From Bacteroidia bacterium (GTDB lineage Bacteria > Bacteroidota > Bacteroidia > NS11-12g > UBA9320): 27,199 bases of DNA. Location: positions 1 through 27,199 of the forward strand of contig JABDQY010000095.1 of assembly GCA_013042025.1 (NCBI GenBank), in the 5' to 3' direction. The translations under genes and the position numbers were made by a program. A model generated the notes under the pieces. It saw only the letters and a list, made by a program, of their open reading frames with translations, was not told the DNA's origin and did not search any database. Shown piece after piece: positions 1 to 7,012 of this stretch; position 1 is the stretch's first letter, and each line of letters starts with the position of its first letter.

Positions 1-1001
1 ATATAAACTTCAACTGCCTTCTTCCAAGTTTTAGGAACGATAGTAATTATTGGTGTATTCTCTTTAATGTTTTCTCCAACTCCTGCTTGAATTGCCTGGG
101 TAATAAATCCATCTCTTGGTGCAAGTACGTAATACATATCTTGTCTCATTTCGTAATTCACCAATTCGTTTTTCATCTTAGACATTTCACCTAATCCTTG
201 ATACAATTCGCTACCTGCGGAGCTTCGTTTTGATTTTACATCTGAAATTTTCTCTGCAAACTCGCTAATTACTTGATCTTGCTCAATTAATGTGTTGATG
301 TATTTATTGATGCTCAAACCATATTCATTTTCTTTCTCAATAACTTTGGCTTTTGTCTCCTGTAGCTTTAGTCTTCTGTTTTCTAAATCAGTTAAGGAAA
401 TTAATCCTTGTTCGAACATTTCTTCTTGACGTTCTAAACGTTGCTTAGCTGTTTGATAATTGATTTCAGAAGCTTTCCATGCAGCACTATCCGTTGATAC
501 TGAAAGTTTTGCTTGTTTAACTTTATTGTCTAGGGTCCTAATCTTAAGTTTTTGTAAATCGTTTAGTGAATGAATTTGATTATCCAAAGCTTTTAATTTA
601 TCTTCATAAGCATTGATTCCTTGTGCTTTGGCATCTACTTGTTCCTTTATTCTACCTATTAGATTAGGATCAAAATATTCAGTTTTAGTTTCTGTGAGAA
701 ATAATATTGTATCTCCTTTATGCACTAAATCTCCTTCTTGCACATACCATTTCTCTATCTTTCCTGGAATTGTATTTTGAATTGTTTGCGGTCTTTCACC
801 CGGACGCAGAGCTGTAACATACCCTTTACTTTGAATATTTTGGGTCCATGGCAAAAACAACAATCCAACGATTAGTAAAAACAAGCCAATTAATACTTTA
901 AGAAATACCCGCTTAGCCAGATTGTTCTTTATGTCATATAAAGAAGGATAAGCTGAGCTATTCACTTCTTCTGTTATGCTATTTTTAGAAATATTTAACA
1001 T
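1..1001 (-). CDS. HlyD-family periplasmic adaptor of an ABC efflux/secretion system (3' end outside window)
   Basis: Membrane-fusion/adaptor protein that would link the inner-membrane ABC exporter encoded just upstream to a TolC-type outer-membrane channel. The ATG is at 1001, and 333 codons are present before the window edge removes the C-terminus. Visible parts: a short cytoplasmic N-terminus, one membrane helix at about residues 32-51, a first biotinyl/lipoyl half-motif at about 80-100 (GKIEKWYVQEGDLVHKGDT), a long charged coiled-coil region at about 115-275 rich in Glu, Lys and Gln, and the second lipoyl half at about 290-326 (LAPRDGFITQAIQAGVGENI). This order is typical of HlyD/EmrA adaptors. 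It starts 9 nt after the ABC gene stops, so the two are surely cotranscribed. The cargo is unknown. A TolC gene would be expected to the left, outside the window. Confidence 0.9.
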   Translation of the reverse strand, partial: MLNISKNSITEEVNSSAYPSLYDIKNNLAKRVFLKVLIGLFLLIVGLLFLPWTQNIQSKGYVTALRPGERPQTIQNTIPGKIEKWYVQEGDLVHKGDTILFLTETKTEYFDPNLIGRIKEQVDAKAQGINAYEDKLKALDNQIHSLNDLQKLKIRTLDNKVKQAKLSVSTDSAAWKASEINYQTAKQRLERQEEMFEQGLISLTDLENRRLKLQETKAKVIEKENEYGLSINKYINTLIEQDQVISEFAEKISDVKSKRSSAGSELYQGLGEMSKMKNELVNYEMRQDMYYVLAPRDGFITQAIQAGVGENIKENTPIITIVPKTWKKAVEVY

Positions 1002-1010
1002 ATACTGGGA

Positions 1011-2642
1011 TTATGAAAGTTCTATTATGGTGTCACACTTTTGGTTAACTGCTTCGTTATTCGAAACCAATATTAATGTGGTATCCTTACAACGTGAAAG
1101 AAGAATTGTTAGTAGTTCAGCACTATGGTTCTCTTTTAAGCCAGAGAAGAGGTCCTCAGCGAACACCAATTTAGGTTTTGATATTAACGCTCTGGCAACT
1201 AAAAGTCTCACTCTATCCGTACCAGAAAATACACGATCTGCATTCATAATAACATGATTGTAACCATCTGGGAAACTTTCAATGAGCTTGTTCAAACCAA
1301 CCTCTTTTGATATTTCAATAATATCTTCAGTACTAATTCCTTCTCTGCCTAACGAGATGTTTTCAATAAATGTTCCGTTAAAGATTTCTTGATCGTTAAA
1401 AATGCAACCAATGTGTTTTCTTAAATCGTGTAGGTCTAAGTTTTGAATGGGTACTCCATTGTACAATATACTTCCCACATAATTATCATGGCTCGTACTT
1501 AATATTTTTATTAAACTACTCTTTCCAGATCCAGTGTCTCCTGAGAAACAGACATTCGTTCCTGGTTCAATGGTAAAGTTTAGATTTTTGTTTATGATAT
1601 TCTTATTGAGCAGTCCAGTTATGGTCAATTCTTTTATTTCAAGTCCAATGGCTTTATCAGCGTCTAGTTTCATTCCATTGCTATTTTCATGCTCTATTTC
1701 AATGTCTGTTACTTTACCTAATTTTTCAATGGAAGTAAGCACATCATAAATTGCTTCCATGCTCATTATTAGCTTTTCAGAAGAATTTAAAATCAAGATT
1801 ATTATAATTTCAGCTGCAACAAATTGTCCAATAGTTATGCTGTTTTGAATTAATAGCAAAGCACCAATGATTAGTAATCCAGCTGTAACGGCAGTCTTAA
1901 GTCCTATAATGCTCCCATATTGTCCCAATAATATTTTGAAATGTTGTTTTCTAGAGTCTAGGTACTTATTTACGATACCATCTGTTTTCTTTAGATTTAA
2001 ATCTGATGAACTGCTTAGTTTGAATGTCGGCAAAGCCCTAGCGAGTTCTGTTAGCCAAAAAGCCATTTCATATTTATTGTTACTTTCTTTTAAGCTGGTC
2101 CTCATACCAGGTTTTGAAGTGAAATAAATGATGAAGAATAGAACTAATAGTAGAGCAAGACCAAATGCAATAAAAATAGGGTGATATAAGGATAATAGAA
2201 TAAGTCCGAAAAGAATCTGCAAAATTGAGGTAGAAAAGTCCATTAAAATTTTAGACATACTTTTTTGGATGCTGACCGTATCGAAAAATCGATTTACTAA
2301 CTCAGGAGCATAGTGGTTACCTAGTTTTCTGATATTAAATTTTGGGATGCGGTATGCAAAGTCAAATGCAGCCCTAGCAAACAATCGTCTTTGTAATATT
2401 TCAACTATATAAAGTTGCATGATTTGGAATATCCCAGCGACAGCAACACCAACCATTACAATCAGGGTTAGTATTCCCCATGAGGCGGATAGCCTACCAG
2501 CAAGTACAAGCCCCATAATAGCCTGGATACCAATGGGTAATGACAAGTTAATTAAGCCGTTACAAATGGCATACACATATAAGTAGATTAAATCTTTCTT
2601 ATCTTGTTTTAGCAAGCCAAAAAATCGTCGTAGTGGAGTCAT
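1011..2642 (-). CDS. ABC exporter (fused membrane and ATPase domains) with degenerate nucleotide-binding motifs
   Basis: Type-I-secretion-like half-transporter of 543 aa, with an N-terminal six-helix membrane domain (about residues 15-300) and a C-terminal ATPase domain (about 330-543). There is no N-terminal C39 peptidase. Walker A is intact (GDTGSGKSS, 368-376) and the Q-loop Gln is Q418. The other motifs depart from consensus: the signature LSGGQ reads FSGTD (472-476), the Walker B/catalytic pair DE reads ED (496-497), and the switch His is N528. It lies 3 nt after the TetR gene and 9 nt before the HlyD adaptor, forming one operon. Family knowledge supports export across the envelope together with the adaptor. 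Whether this ATPase hydrolyses ATP normally is doubtful from sequence. The substrate cannot be read from the protein. Confidence 0.88.
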   Translation of the reverse strand: MTPLRRFFGLLKQDKKDLIYLYVYAICNGLINLSLPIGIQAIMGLVLAGRLSASWGILTLIVMVGVAVAGIFQIMQLYIVEILQRRLFARAAFDFAYRIPKFNIRKLGNHYAPELVNRFFDTVSIQKSMSKILMDFSTSILQILFGLILLSLYHPIFIAFGLALLLVLFFIIYFTSKPGMRTSLKESNNKYEMAFWLTELARALPTFKLSSSSDLNLKKTDGIVNKYLDSRKQHFKILLGQYGSIIGLKTAVTAGLLIIGALLLIQNSITIGQFVAAEIIIILILNSSEKLIMSMEAIYDVLTSIEKLGKVTDIEIEHENSNGMKLDADKAIGLEIKELTITGLLNKNIINKNLNFTIEPGTNVCFSGDTGSGKSSLIKILSTSHDNYVGSILYNGVPIQNLDLHDLRKHIGCIFNDQEIFNGTFIENISLGREGISTEDIIEISKEVGLNKLIESFPDGYNHVIMNADRVFSGTDRVRLLVARALISKPKLVFAEDLFSGLKENHSAELLTILLSRCKDTTLILVSNNEAVNQKCDTIIELS

Positions 2643-2645
2643 ATT

Positions 2646-3314
2646 TTAGTGAATAGTAGCTGCAGTTAAGTGAAGTACAAAATCTTTCAAAGTGGAATGG
2701 TCATCTTCTTTGAGGTCTGTTAATTTTGGTAGATGTTGACTAAAGAAAATTTGGTTATGGCAAGTTTCTACAATGGTAGAAGCCAATGAATGTGAATGCT
2801 TATATTTTGGGTTGATGGCTAATATGAAGTTCGCAATGATGCTGCATAATCCTTTGTAACCGAGGAACAGTCCTTCTGAATTATCTTCATCTACTTCTTT
2901 TACGAGATAAGCTTTTGCACCTTCAGCAATAATTATTTGGTACAGTTTTTCTTCATTTATATATTCAATTGTTGGGTCTTGTTCAATGGGTGAAGCTAAT
3001 AGTTCAATTACAGTTTCTAACTTTACGTAGTTTGATCTTAAGTGGTGAGTTTCAACTAATATTTTGTTTTCTAACCATCCCCAATACCAATTAACAAGAT
3101 AAAGAAGCAGTTTATGCTTGTTTTCAAAATAACGATAAATCGATGCTTCCGTTGAACCAATGCTTTTGGCAAGTTTTCGGAACGTAAAGTGCTCAAGACC
3201 AATTTCATCAAGTAAATTGATGCTTTCAAGCAGAATTCTCTTACCTAGTTCGGACTTGATAGGGTCTTTTACGCATGTCTTGTTGCTTACAACAAAGGTT
3301 AAATTTGATAGCAT
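2646..3314 (-). CDS. TetR/AcrR-family transcriptional regulator of the exporter operon
   Basis: A 222-aa protein with an N-terminal TetR-type helix-turn-helix at about residues 43-66 (FTFRKLAKSIGSTEASIYRY) followed by an all-helical ligand-binding region. There is no other in-frame ATG, so the start at 3314 is used. The N-terminal tail of about 20 residues before the first helix is slightly long for the family. It is the first gene of the operon with the ABC exporter (3-nt gap) and the HlyD adaptor. The upstream region carries three phased dyads of about 15 bp, one over the predicted -10 element and one over the start codon, which suggests autorepression. The ligand is unknown; by analogy with other TetR-pump operons it could be the exported compound (inference). 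Confidence 0.87.
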   Translation of the reverse strand: MLSNLTFVVSNKTCVKDPIKSELGKRILLESINLLDEIGLEHFTFRKLAKSIGSTEASIYRYFENKHKLLLYLVNWYWGWLENKILVETHHLRSNYVKLETVIELLASPIEQDPTIEYINEEKLYQIIIAEGAKAYLVKEVDEDNSEGLFLGYKGLCSIIANFILAINPKYKHSHSLASTIVETCHNQIFFSQHLPKLTDLKEDDHSTLKDFVLHLTAATIH

Positions 3315-3365
3315 TACTATTAAAACACAAAAGTAATACTATTGTTTTATAAAAGTGATACTTTT
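3307..3365. promoter_or_regulatory. Three 22-bp-phased dyads, candidate TetR operators
   Basis: Three related 9-mers sit exactly 22 bp apart: AGCATTACT (3310-3318), AGTAATACT (3332-3340) and AGTGATACT (3354-3362). Each is the core of a 15-bp dyad. The outermost copy is a perfect 6+6 dyad with a 3-bp centre (AAAAGT/GAT/ACTTTT, 3351-3365). The middle has one arm mismatch and the inner one is weaker. The middle copy covers the predicted -10 box of the TetR gene, and the inner copy covers its ATG. Binding by the adjacent TetR protein is inferred. Confidence 0.5.
3328..3335 (-). promoter_or_regulatory. Bacteroidota -10 box for the TetR-ABC-HlyD operon
   Basis: On the minus strand this reads TACTTTTG, a perfect match to TAnnTTTG, 13 nt before the ATG. 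It overlaps the middle operator-like dyad. No clean -33 TTTG is visible. Confidence 0.5.
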
Positions 3366-3386
3366 TTTATCAGGTATATTCTACAT

Positions 3387-3914
3387 CTACTTGAGAGGGT
3401 TTGCCTTTACAGCAAATACCATGTCTGCTTTAACGGTTAAGTCTTTATCTAAAGTTTTGTCTTGAACACACTCAGCTCTTAAACTGAATTTGTCTTTCTT
3501 AATGTATTCAGAGAGATCAACTCCTTCAGTGTCAAGGTTTAGTATGAGTAATCCGTCTGCTATATTCTCCTTAAATGCGTATCTTATTTCTTCTAAACCA
3601 TCTGCGTTGATATACAGGTATACATGTTTTAGAAAATCAAAGGTTGCATTATCGGGGTTGGTTATATCAAGAGACAATGAAGTTAACTTGATTTCTTGAA
3701 TTTTATCTTTTCTGGTGTCGTTTTCGCTAAATTGAGTCTCTGAGTTAGTGGTAATATCTGGGGTAAAGAAATCTAAAGGAAGACTGAGAATATTTCCAGA
3801 TTTTATATCAAAGCTGGTTGTGTAATCCATATTAAATCGAATACCAATTGAATCTTTTTTGCATCCACTAAAGAAGGATAATATGACCAATGCAAGCACT
3901 ATGTTTTTCATCAT
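3387..3914 (-). CDS. Uncharacterised lipoprotein
   Basis: A protein of about 175 aa with a lipoprotein signal peptide: a short hydrophobic stretch ending in SFFSGC followed by two Lys, so Cys18 would be the lipidated residue. The reading frame stays open upstream to 4187, but the signal peptide places the start at the double ATG (3914 or 3911). The mature part is mostly alternating beta-strand-like sequence with acidic stretches and no motif I recognise. It ends in a Lys/Pro-containing tail. It is divergent from accA, and its 3' end is 72 bp from the TetR gene on the same strand. Function unknown; an envelope-anchored beta-sandwich protein is the most one can say. Confidence 0.72.
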   Translation of the reverse strand: MMKNIVLALVILSFFSGCKKDSIGIRFNMDYTTSFDIKSGNILSLPLDFFTPDITTNSETQFSENDTRKDKIQEIKLTSLSLDITNPDNATFDFLKHVYLYINADGLEEIRYAFKENIADGLLILNLDTEGVDLSEYIKKDKFSLRAECVQDKTLDKDLTVKADMVFAVKANPLK

Positions 3915-3916
3915 TA

Positions 3917-3924
3917 CGAAAATA
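3917..3924 (-). promoter_or_regulatory. Candidate -10 box (TATTTTCG) of the lipoprotein gene
   Basis: The minus strand reads TATTTTCG, one mismatch from TAnnTTTG, ending only 2 nt before the first ATG of the pair at 3914/3911. If used, the transcript would be leaderless or nearly so. Confidence 0.35.
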
Positions 3925-4052
3925 TACTTGAATAAGTCTAAAACCATAGTAGTAAGTTGAAAAAGACATAATGGTGATAATGCTGAAAGATATTTTGTTT
4001 TTTGAACAATACGAAGAAGGCGAAATAAATTATCTCGTTTCAATTTGATTTT

Positions 4053-4060
4053 TAACTTTG
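4053..4060 (+). promoter_or_regulatory. -10 box (TAACTTTG) of accA
   Basis: A perfect TAnnTTTG match 21 nt upstream of the accA ATG at 4082. A possible TTG start at 4058 lies inside this element, so the box also argues for starting accA at 4082. Confidence 0.5.
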
Positions 4061-4081
4061 CCAAAATCAGATAAGAAGCAT

Positions 4082-5050
4082 ATGGCTGTATTATTAGAAT
4101 TTGAGAAACCCCTTGAAGAGTTGTACGAGCAGCTAGAAAAAGCTGAAGCAACACATGCAAAAGGGAAAGTTGATATGAGCGATACAATTGCTCAACTTGA
4201 AAAGAAAATTCATTCTGAGAAGAAGGAGTTATACAAAGACTTAAGTGGTTGGCAGAAGGTTCAAATTTCGAGACACCAAGACAGACCCTATACCTTAGAC
4301 TATATTAATGCAATTACCAAAAATTTTGTTGAACTGCATGGAGACAGAAATGTTGCCGACGATAAAGCTATGGTAGGCGGTCTTGCACAAATTGATAATC
4401 TAAATGTTATGATTATCGGTCATCAAAAAGGTAGAAACACCAAAGATAGACAGTTTAGAAACTTTGGGATGCCCAATCCTGAAGGGTATAGAAAAGCACT
4501 CCGATTAATGAAAATGGCAGAAAAATTCAATTTGCCTGTTATTTGTTTAATTGACACACCAGGTGCCTCACCTGGATTGGAAGCTGAAGAGCGTGGACAA
4601 GGAGAAGCAATTGCAAAAAACTTAATGGAAATGGCTGTTTTAAAAGTTCCAATTGTTTGTGTAGTCATTGGAGAAGGAGCCAGCGGAGGAGCATTAGGTA
4701 TAGGTGTTGGAGATCGAGTTTTAATGCTAGAAAACACATGGTATTCGGTTATTTCACCTGAAAGTTGCTCTTCTATCTTATGGAGAAGTTGGGATTACAA
4801 ACAACAAGCTGCGGAAGCTCTCAGTTTGACCGCTGAAAAGATGCTAAATAACAAACTAATTGATGGCATTATTAAAGAGCCTTTTGGGGGAGCACATATG
4901 GACCCAGAAGCAATGTTTAAGACAATGAAGACTGAACTTAAACGAAATATCAAAGAACTAAATGAAATTAAGACTAAAAAATTGATTACTGACAGAATCA
5001 AAAAGTTTAGCTTGATGGGTTCTTACGATGATATGTCTGAATTCAAATAA
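4082..5050 (+). CDS. accA: Acetyl-CoA carboxylase carboxyltransferase subunit alpha
   Basis: With AccD, this subunit forms the carboxyltransferase that moves CO2 from biotin-BCCP to acetyl-CoA to make malonyl-CoA, the first committed step of fatty-acid synthesis. The 322-aa length is normal for AccA. Visible features: an N-terminal helical region beginning LLEFEKPLEELYEQLEKAE, and the crotonase-like core with ICLIDTPGASPGLEAEERGQ at about residue 154 and GEGASGGALGIGVGDRV at about 197, whose backbone amides form the oxyanion hole. The ISPESCSSILWR segment follows. The ATG at 4082 is chosen because the upstream TTG falls within the -10 box. accD is not in the window, as is usual in this phylum. 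The 3' end overlaps the WbqC gene by 28 nt on the opposite strand. Confidence 0.96.
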   Translation: MAVLLEFEKPLEELYEQLEKAEATHAKGKVDMSDTIAQLEKKIHSEKKELYKDLSGWQKVQISRHQDRPYTLDYINAITKNFVELHGDRNVADDKAMVGGLAQIDNLNVMIIGHQKGRNTKDRQFRNFGMPNPEGYRKALRLMKMAEKFNLPVICLIDTPGASPGLEAEERGQGEAIAKNLMEMAVLKVPIVCVVIGEGASGGALGIGVGDRVLMLENTWYSVISPESCSSILWRSWDYKQQAAEALSLTAEKMLNNKLIDGIIKEPFGGAHMDPEAMFKTMKTELKRNIKELNEIKTKKLITDRIKKFSLMGSYDDMSEFK

Positions 5051-5589
5051 TCCAATGTCTCTGGACCTAAATTAAACAATAAGTCTAGAACACTCAAATT
5101 TTCAATAAACCCTAATTTTACATCATAAACTTGTGGGTATTTAGCGATTGGGAATGCTTCTAAATCTTTGTAGTACACTTCTGTTTTATCATCTACAGAT
5201 AGCTGAATGTTAGTATGCAAGCATTGGTTTAACACTCTGGATATGGCCAAGTTAAAGTCTATAATGGTTTCAGTTTTCATTTTAAAAACGGGCTCAATTT
5301 TATAGTTATAAAACTGAAAAAAAGGTGACTTTTTATAGGCATTTTCAATACTTTTCCATTGTTCATCTTGCCAACTTTCTGTGTAATCGATAAGCACATT
5401 TTTGTATGGTCCTCTTCTCGATATTTTTTGTGTTGGTATGCTGTACTTAATAATTCCATTTGGTCCGACAATTTGATATTGCGAAAGCATACTTTGTTTT
5501 TGAAATGAATGACCAACTTTATAAGTGATTTTATTTTGCTTAACCAGCTGTTTCCAATAAGAGATATTTCCAAAACAATGCAAAAACAC
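5023..5589 (-). CDS. WbqC-family protein
   Basis: A 188-aa protein with the hallmarks of the WbqC family: an N-terminal strand followed by FGNISYWKQLVKQNKITYKV, then HSFQKQSMLSQYQIVGPNG, a KNVLIDYTESWQDEQWKSI segment, and a C-terminal FIENLSVLDLLFNLGP. The family occurs in polysaccharide and envelope loci, but its biochemical role is not settled. The start is a GTG at 5589, 10 nt after folK ends. No upstream ATG fits the frame, and the family N-terminus aligns here. It is probably cotranscribed with folK. It runs 28 nt into the 3' end of accA on the other strand, so neither gene has room for a separate terminator. Confidence 0.82.
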   Translation of the reverse strand: MFLHCFGNISYWKQLVKQNKITYKVGHSFQKQSMLSQYQIVGPNGIIKYSIPTQKISRRGPYKNVLIDYTESWQDEQWKSIENAYKKSPFFQFYNYKIEPVFKMKTETIIDFNLAISRVLNQCLHTNIQLSVDDKTEVYYKDLEAFPIAKYPQVYDVKLGFIENLSVLDLLFNLGPETLDYLNSDISS

Positions 5590-5599
5590 AAGTTCAAAC

Positions 5600-6094
5600 T
5601 TAGGGTTTAATTTGCTTTACAAATAACTCACAGTCATTATCTACTTTGGAAGATAATTCTAGGAGCGTTTCGTGCAACTTTGGATGTACAAATTGTGGTA
5701 CTATGTCTGCACAAGGAATTAAAACAAATGACCGTTCTGCTATTCTAGGGTGTGGTATCTCGACATCATTTTGATTTGATACTTCATCTTCCAAAAACAA
5801 AATATCAATATCAATAGATCGAGGGCCCCATCTTTCACCTTTCTTTCTCCCGATGTGTTGCTCAATTTCTTTAATGGTTTTAAAACATGTTTTAGAATCT
5901 AAGGAGGTACTCAAAACAGCTGCGGTATTCAGAAATGAAGATTGGTTTGTGTTTCCCCATGGAGCTGTTTCATAAATGTTAGAAACAATAACATCTGAAT
6001 TGAAAGTCTTTTTCAGAAGTTGAGTTGCTAGGTAAATATAGTAGTACCTATTTCCGAGATTAGATCCAAGGCCTAATACCAATGATTTTTTCAT
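5600..6094 (-). CDS. folK: 2-amino-4-hydroxy-6-hydroxymethyldihydropteridine pyrophosphokinase (HPPK)
   Basis: Transfers pyrophosphate from ATP to 6-hydroxymethyl-7,8-dihydropterin in folate synthesis; cytoplasmic. The 164 aa match the usual size of about 160. The N-terminus LVLGLGSNLGNR, the YETAPWG segment, the Mg-binding RWGPRSIDIDILF (two Asp of the DxD) and HPRIAERSFVLIP are all canonical. The frame stays open upstream to 6361, but that stretch is antisense to the next gene. The ATG at 6094, directly before KKSLVLGLGSN, is the family start. Only 16 bp separate this ATG from the divergent ATG at 6111, so its promoter must lie inside the neighbouring coding region. The WbqC-family gene follows after 10 nt. 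Confidence 0.95.
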   Translation of the reverse strand: MKKSLVLGLGSNLGNRYYYIYLATQLLKKTFNSDVIVSNIYETAPWGNTNQSSFLNTAAVLSTSLDSKTCFKTIKEIEQHIGRKKGERWGPRSIDIDILFLEDEVSNQNDVEIPHPRIAERSFVLIPCADIVPQFVHPKLHETLLELSSKVDNDCELFVKQIKP

Positions 6095-6102
6095 TATTTT
6101 CG
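6095..6102 (+). promoter_or_regulatory. Candidate -10 box (TATTTTCG) of the small anchored-protein gene
   Basis: One mismatch from TAnnTTTG. It lies in the 16-bp gap between two divergent start codons and ends 8 nt before the ATG at 6111. A matching -33 box would have to be inside folK. Confidence 0.35.
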
Positions 6103-6110
6103 CTTTGTAA

Positions 6111-6563
6111 ATGGAAGATTTTTTAAAATTTTTACCAATTGTGCTGTGGCTACTGTATAAGGCTTTTGGTTCTGGCAAAAAAAAGGAACAAAAACCAAAA
6201 CAACGCCCTGTAAGGCAAAAAAAGCAGCCAAAACATTCTGCAACACTAGAAGAAATTTTAAAAGAGCTTTCAGGAGAAAGCACTTCAAAACCTGTAGAGC
6301 CCACAGTACCGGAACAATCTATTAAGGAGTATAAAGCTGCGAAAGAGGAAAGCCGAAGCAACGAGAAAATAGAATTAGTAGATCATCAATACGATTTCAT
6401 GCCTGAATATGAGCATCATGCTGATACTGGACCAGATTTAAATGAAATTCGTGAAGAAATAGAATTAGAGAAATTATCTTACGTTGAAGAAGACTATCGA
6501 GTTGATATTAATTTAAGAGATGCGATAGTTTATGAAACTATCCTGAACAGACCGAAATTTTAA
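6111..6563 (+). CDS. Small N-terminally anchored acidic protein with conserved-looking C-terminus
   Basis: A 150-aa protein. Residues 1-20 form one membrane helix (FLKFLPIVLWLLYKAF), followed by a strongly basic stretch of Lys, Gln and Arg (about 22-43), an acidic low-complexity middle, and a C-terminus ending DINLRDAIVYETILNRPKF. I recall similar short proteins in Bacteroidota that share this N-anchor, basic linker and a tail of the type RDAIIYSEILNRKY, but know no function. The positive-inside rule puts the bulk of the protein in the cytoplasm. Its stop codon overlaps the stop of the GtrA gene on the other strand. It is divergent from folK. Confidence 0.78.
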   Translation: MEDFLKFLPIVLWLLYKAFGSGKKKEQKPKQRPVRQKKQPKHSATLEEILKELSGESTSKPVEPTVPEQSIKEYKAAKEESRSNEKIELVDHQYDFMPEYEHHADTGPDLNEIREEIELEKLSYVEEDYRVDINLRDAIVYETILNRPKF

Positions 6564-7012
6564 TCCTTCTCTTTAAATAGCCAATACTTCTGACCAATAA
6601 AGGTAAATGTAGCACTTACTCCCGTTGCTATAATAAATGCAAGAACCTTGTCTATTTTAATTGTTATTAGTTCATTTAGTGAGCCAGAACTATTTCGAAT
6701 TGAACTTATAAACTCACTATTTGGTAAGATGTCGAAAGCATAGTGATTCGCAGTTATGTTAATTACCATTGCAATAAGGTATAACGCTGTAAATAAGAGT
6801 AAACGTTTATTGTCCTTATCTGTTTTTCTCCAAGTCCAATATTTGTTGAGGTTATAAGTAACCAGCATACCAGAACAAAAACTCAGTCCTTTACTTAAAT
6901 TGATGTCTAGGTATTGAGATAAAGCGAAATAAACGATAAAATCCACACCTACTGCAATTAATCCAGAGATGATAAATTTAGTGAGTTGTTTACTTGCTTG
7001 GTAAATAGCCAT
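6560..7012 (-). CDS. GtrA-family membrane protein
   Basis: A 150-aa protein with four predicted membrane helices (about residues 10-30, 38-56, 70-90 and 122-142) and the GtrA-family landmarks: FIISGLIAVGVDFIVYFAL near the start, the loop LVTYNLNKYWTWRK, and the C-terminal TFIGQKYWLFKE. GtrA proteins are thought to help flip or use polyprenyl-linked sugars in cell-surface glycan modification. The start codon shares one nucleotide with the stop of the LD-carboxypeptidase gene (TAATG), so translation is probably coupled. Its stop overlaps that of the convergent gene at 6563. Confidence 0.9.
   Translation of the reverse strand: MAIYQASKQLTKFIISGLIAVGVDFIVYFALSQYLDINLSKGLSFCSGMLVTYNLNKYWTWRKTDKDNKRLLLFTALYLIAMVINITANHYAFDILPNSEFISSIRNSSGSLNELITIKIDKVLAFIIATGVSATFTFIGQKYWLFKEKD

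Noticed and set aside
976..1257. Plus-strand open frame of about 93 codons over the HlyD/ABC junction
   Set aside because: It is antisense to two well-supported genes, with no domain, signal or promoter of its own; the same applies to other antisense frames in the window.
4058..4081. TTG start for accA adding eight residues
   Set aside because: The TTG is part of a perfect TAACTTTG -10 box and the AccA family begins near the ATG at 4082.
3915..4187. Upstream in-frame extension of the lipoprotein gene (266 aa in total)
   Set aside because: It would bury the lipoprotein signal peptide in the middle of the protein and run antisense into accA; the double ATG at 3914/3911 fits the lipobox.
6095..6361. 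Upstream in-frame extension of folK
   Set aside because: It is antisense to the gene at 6111, low in complexity, and absent from the HPPK family; the family start is the ATG at 6094.
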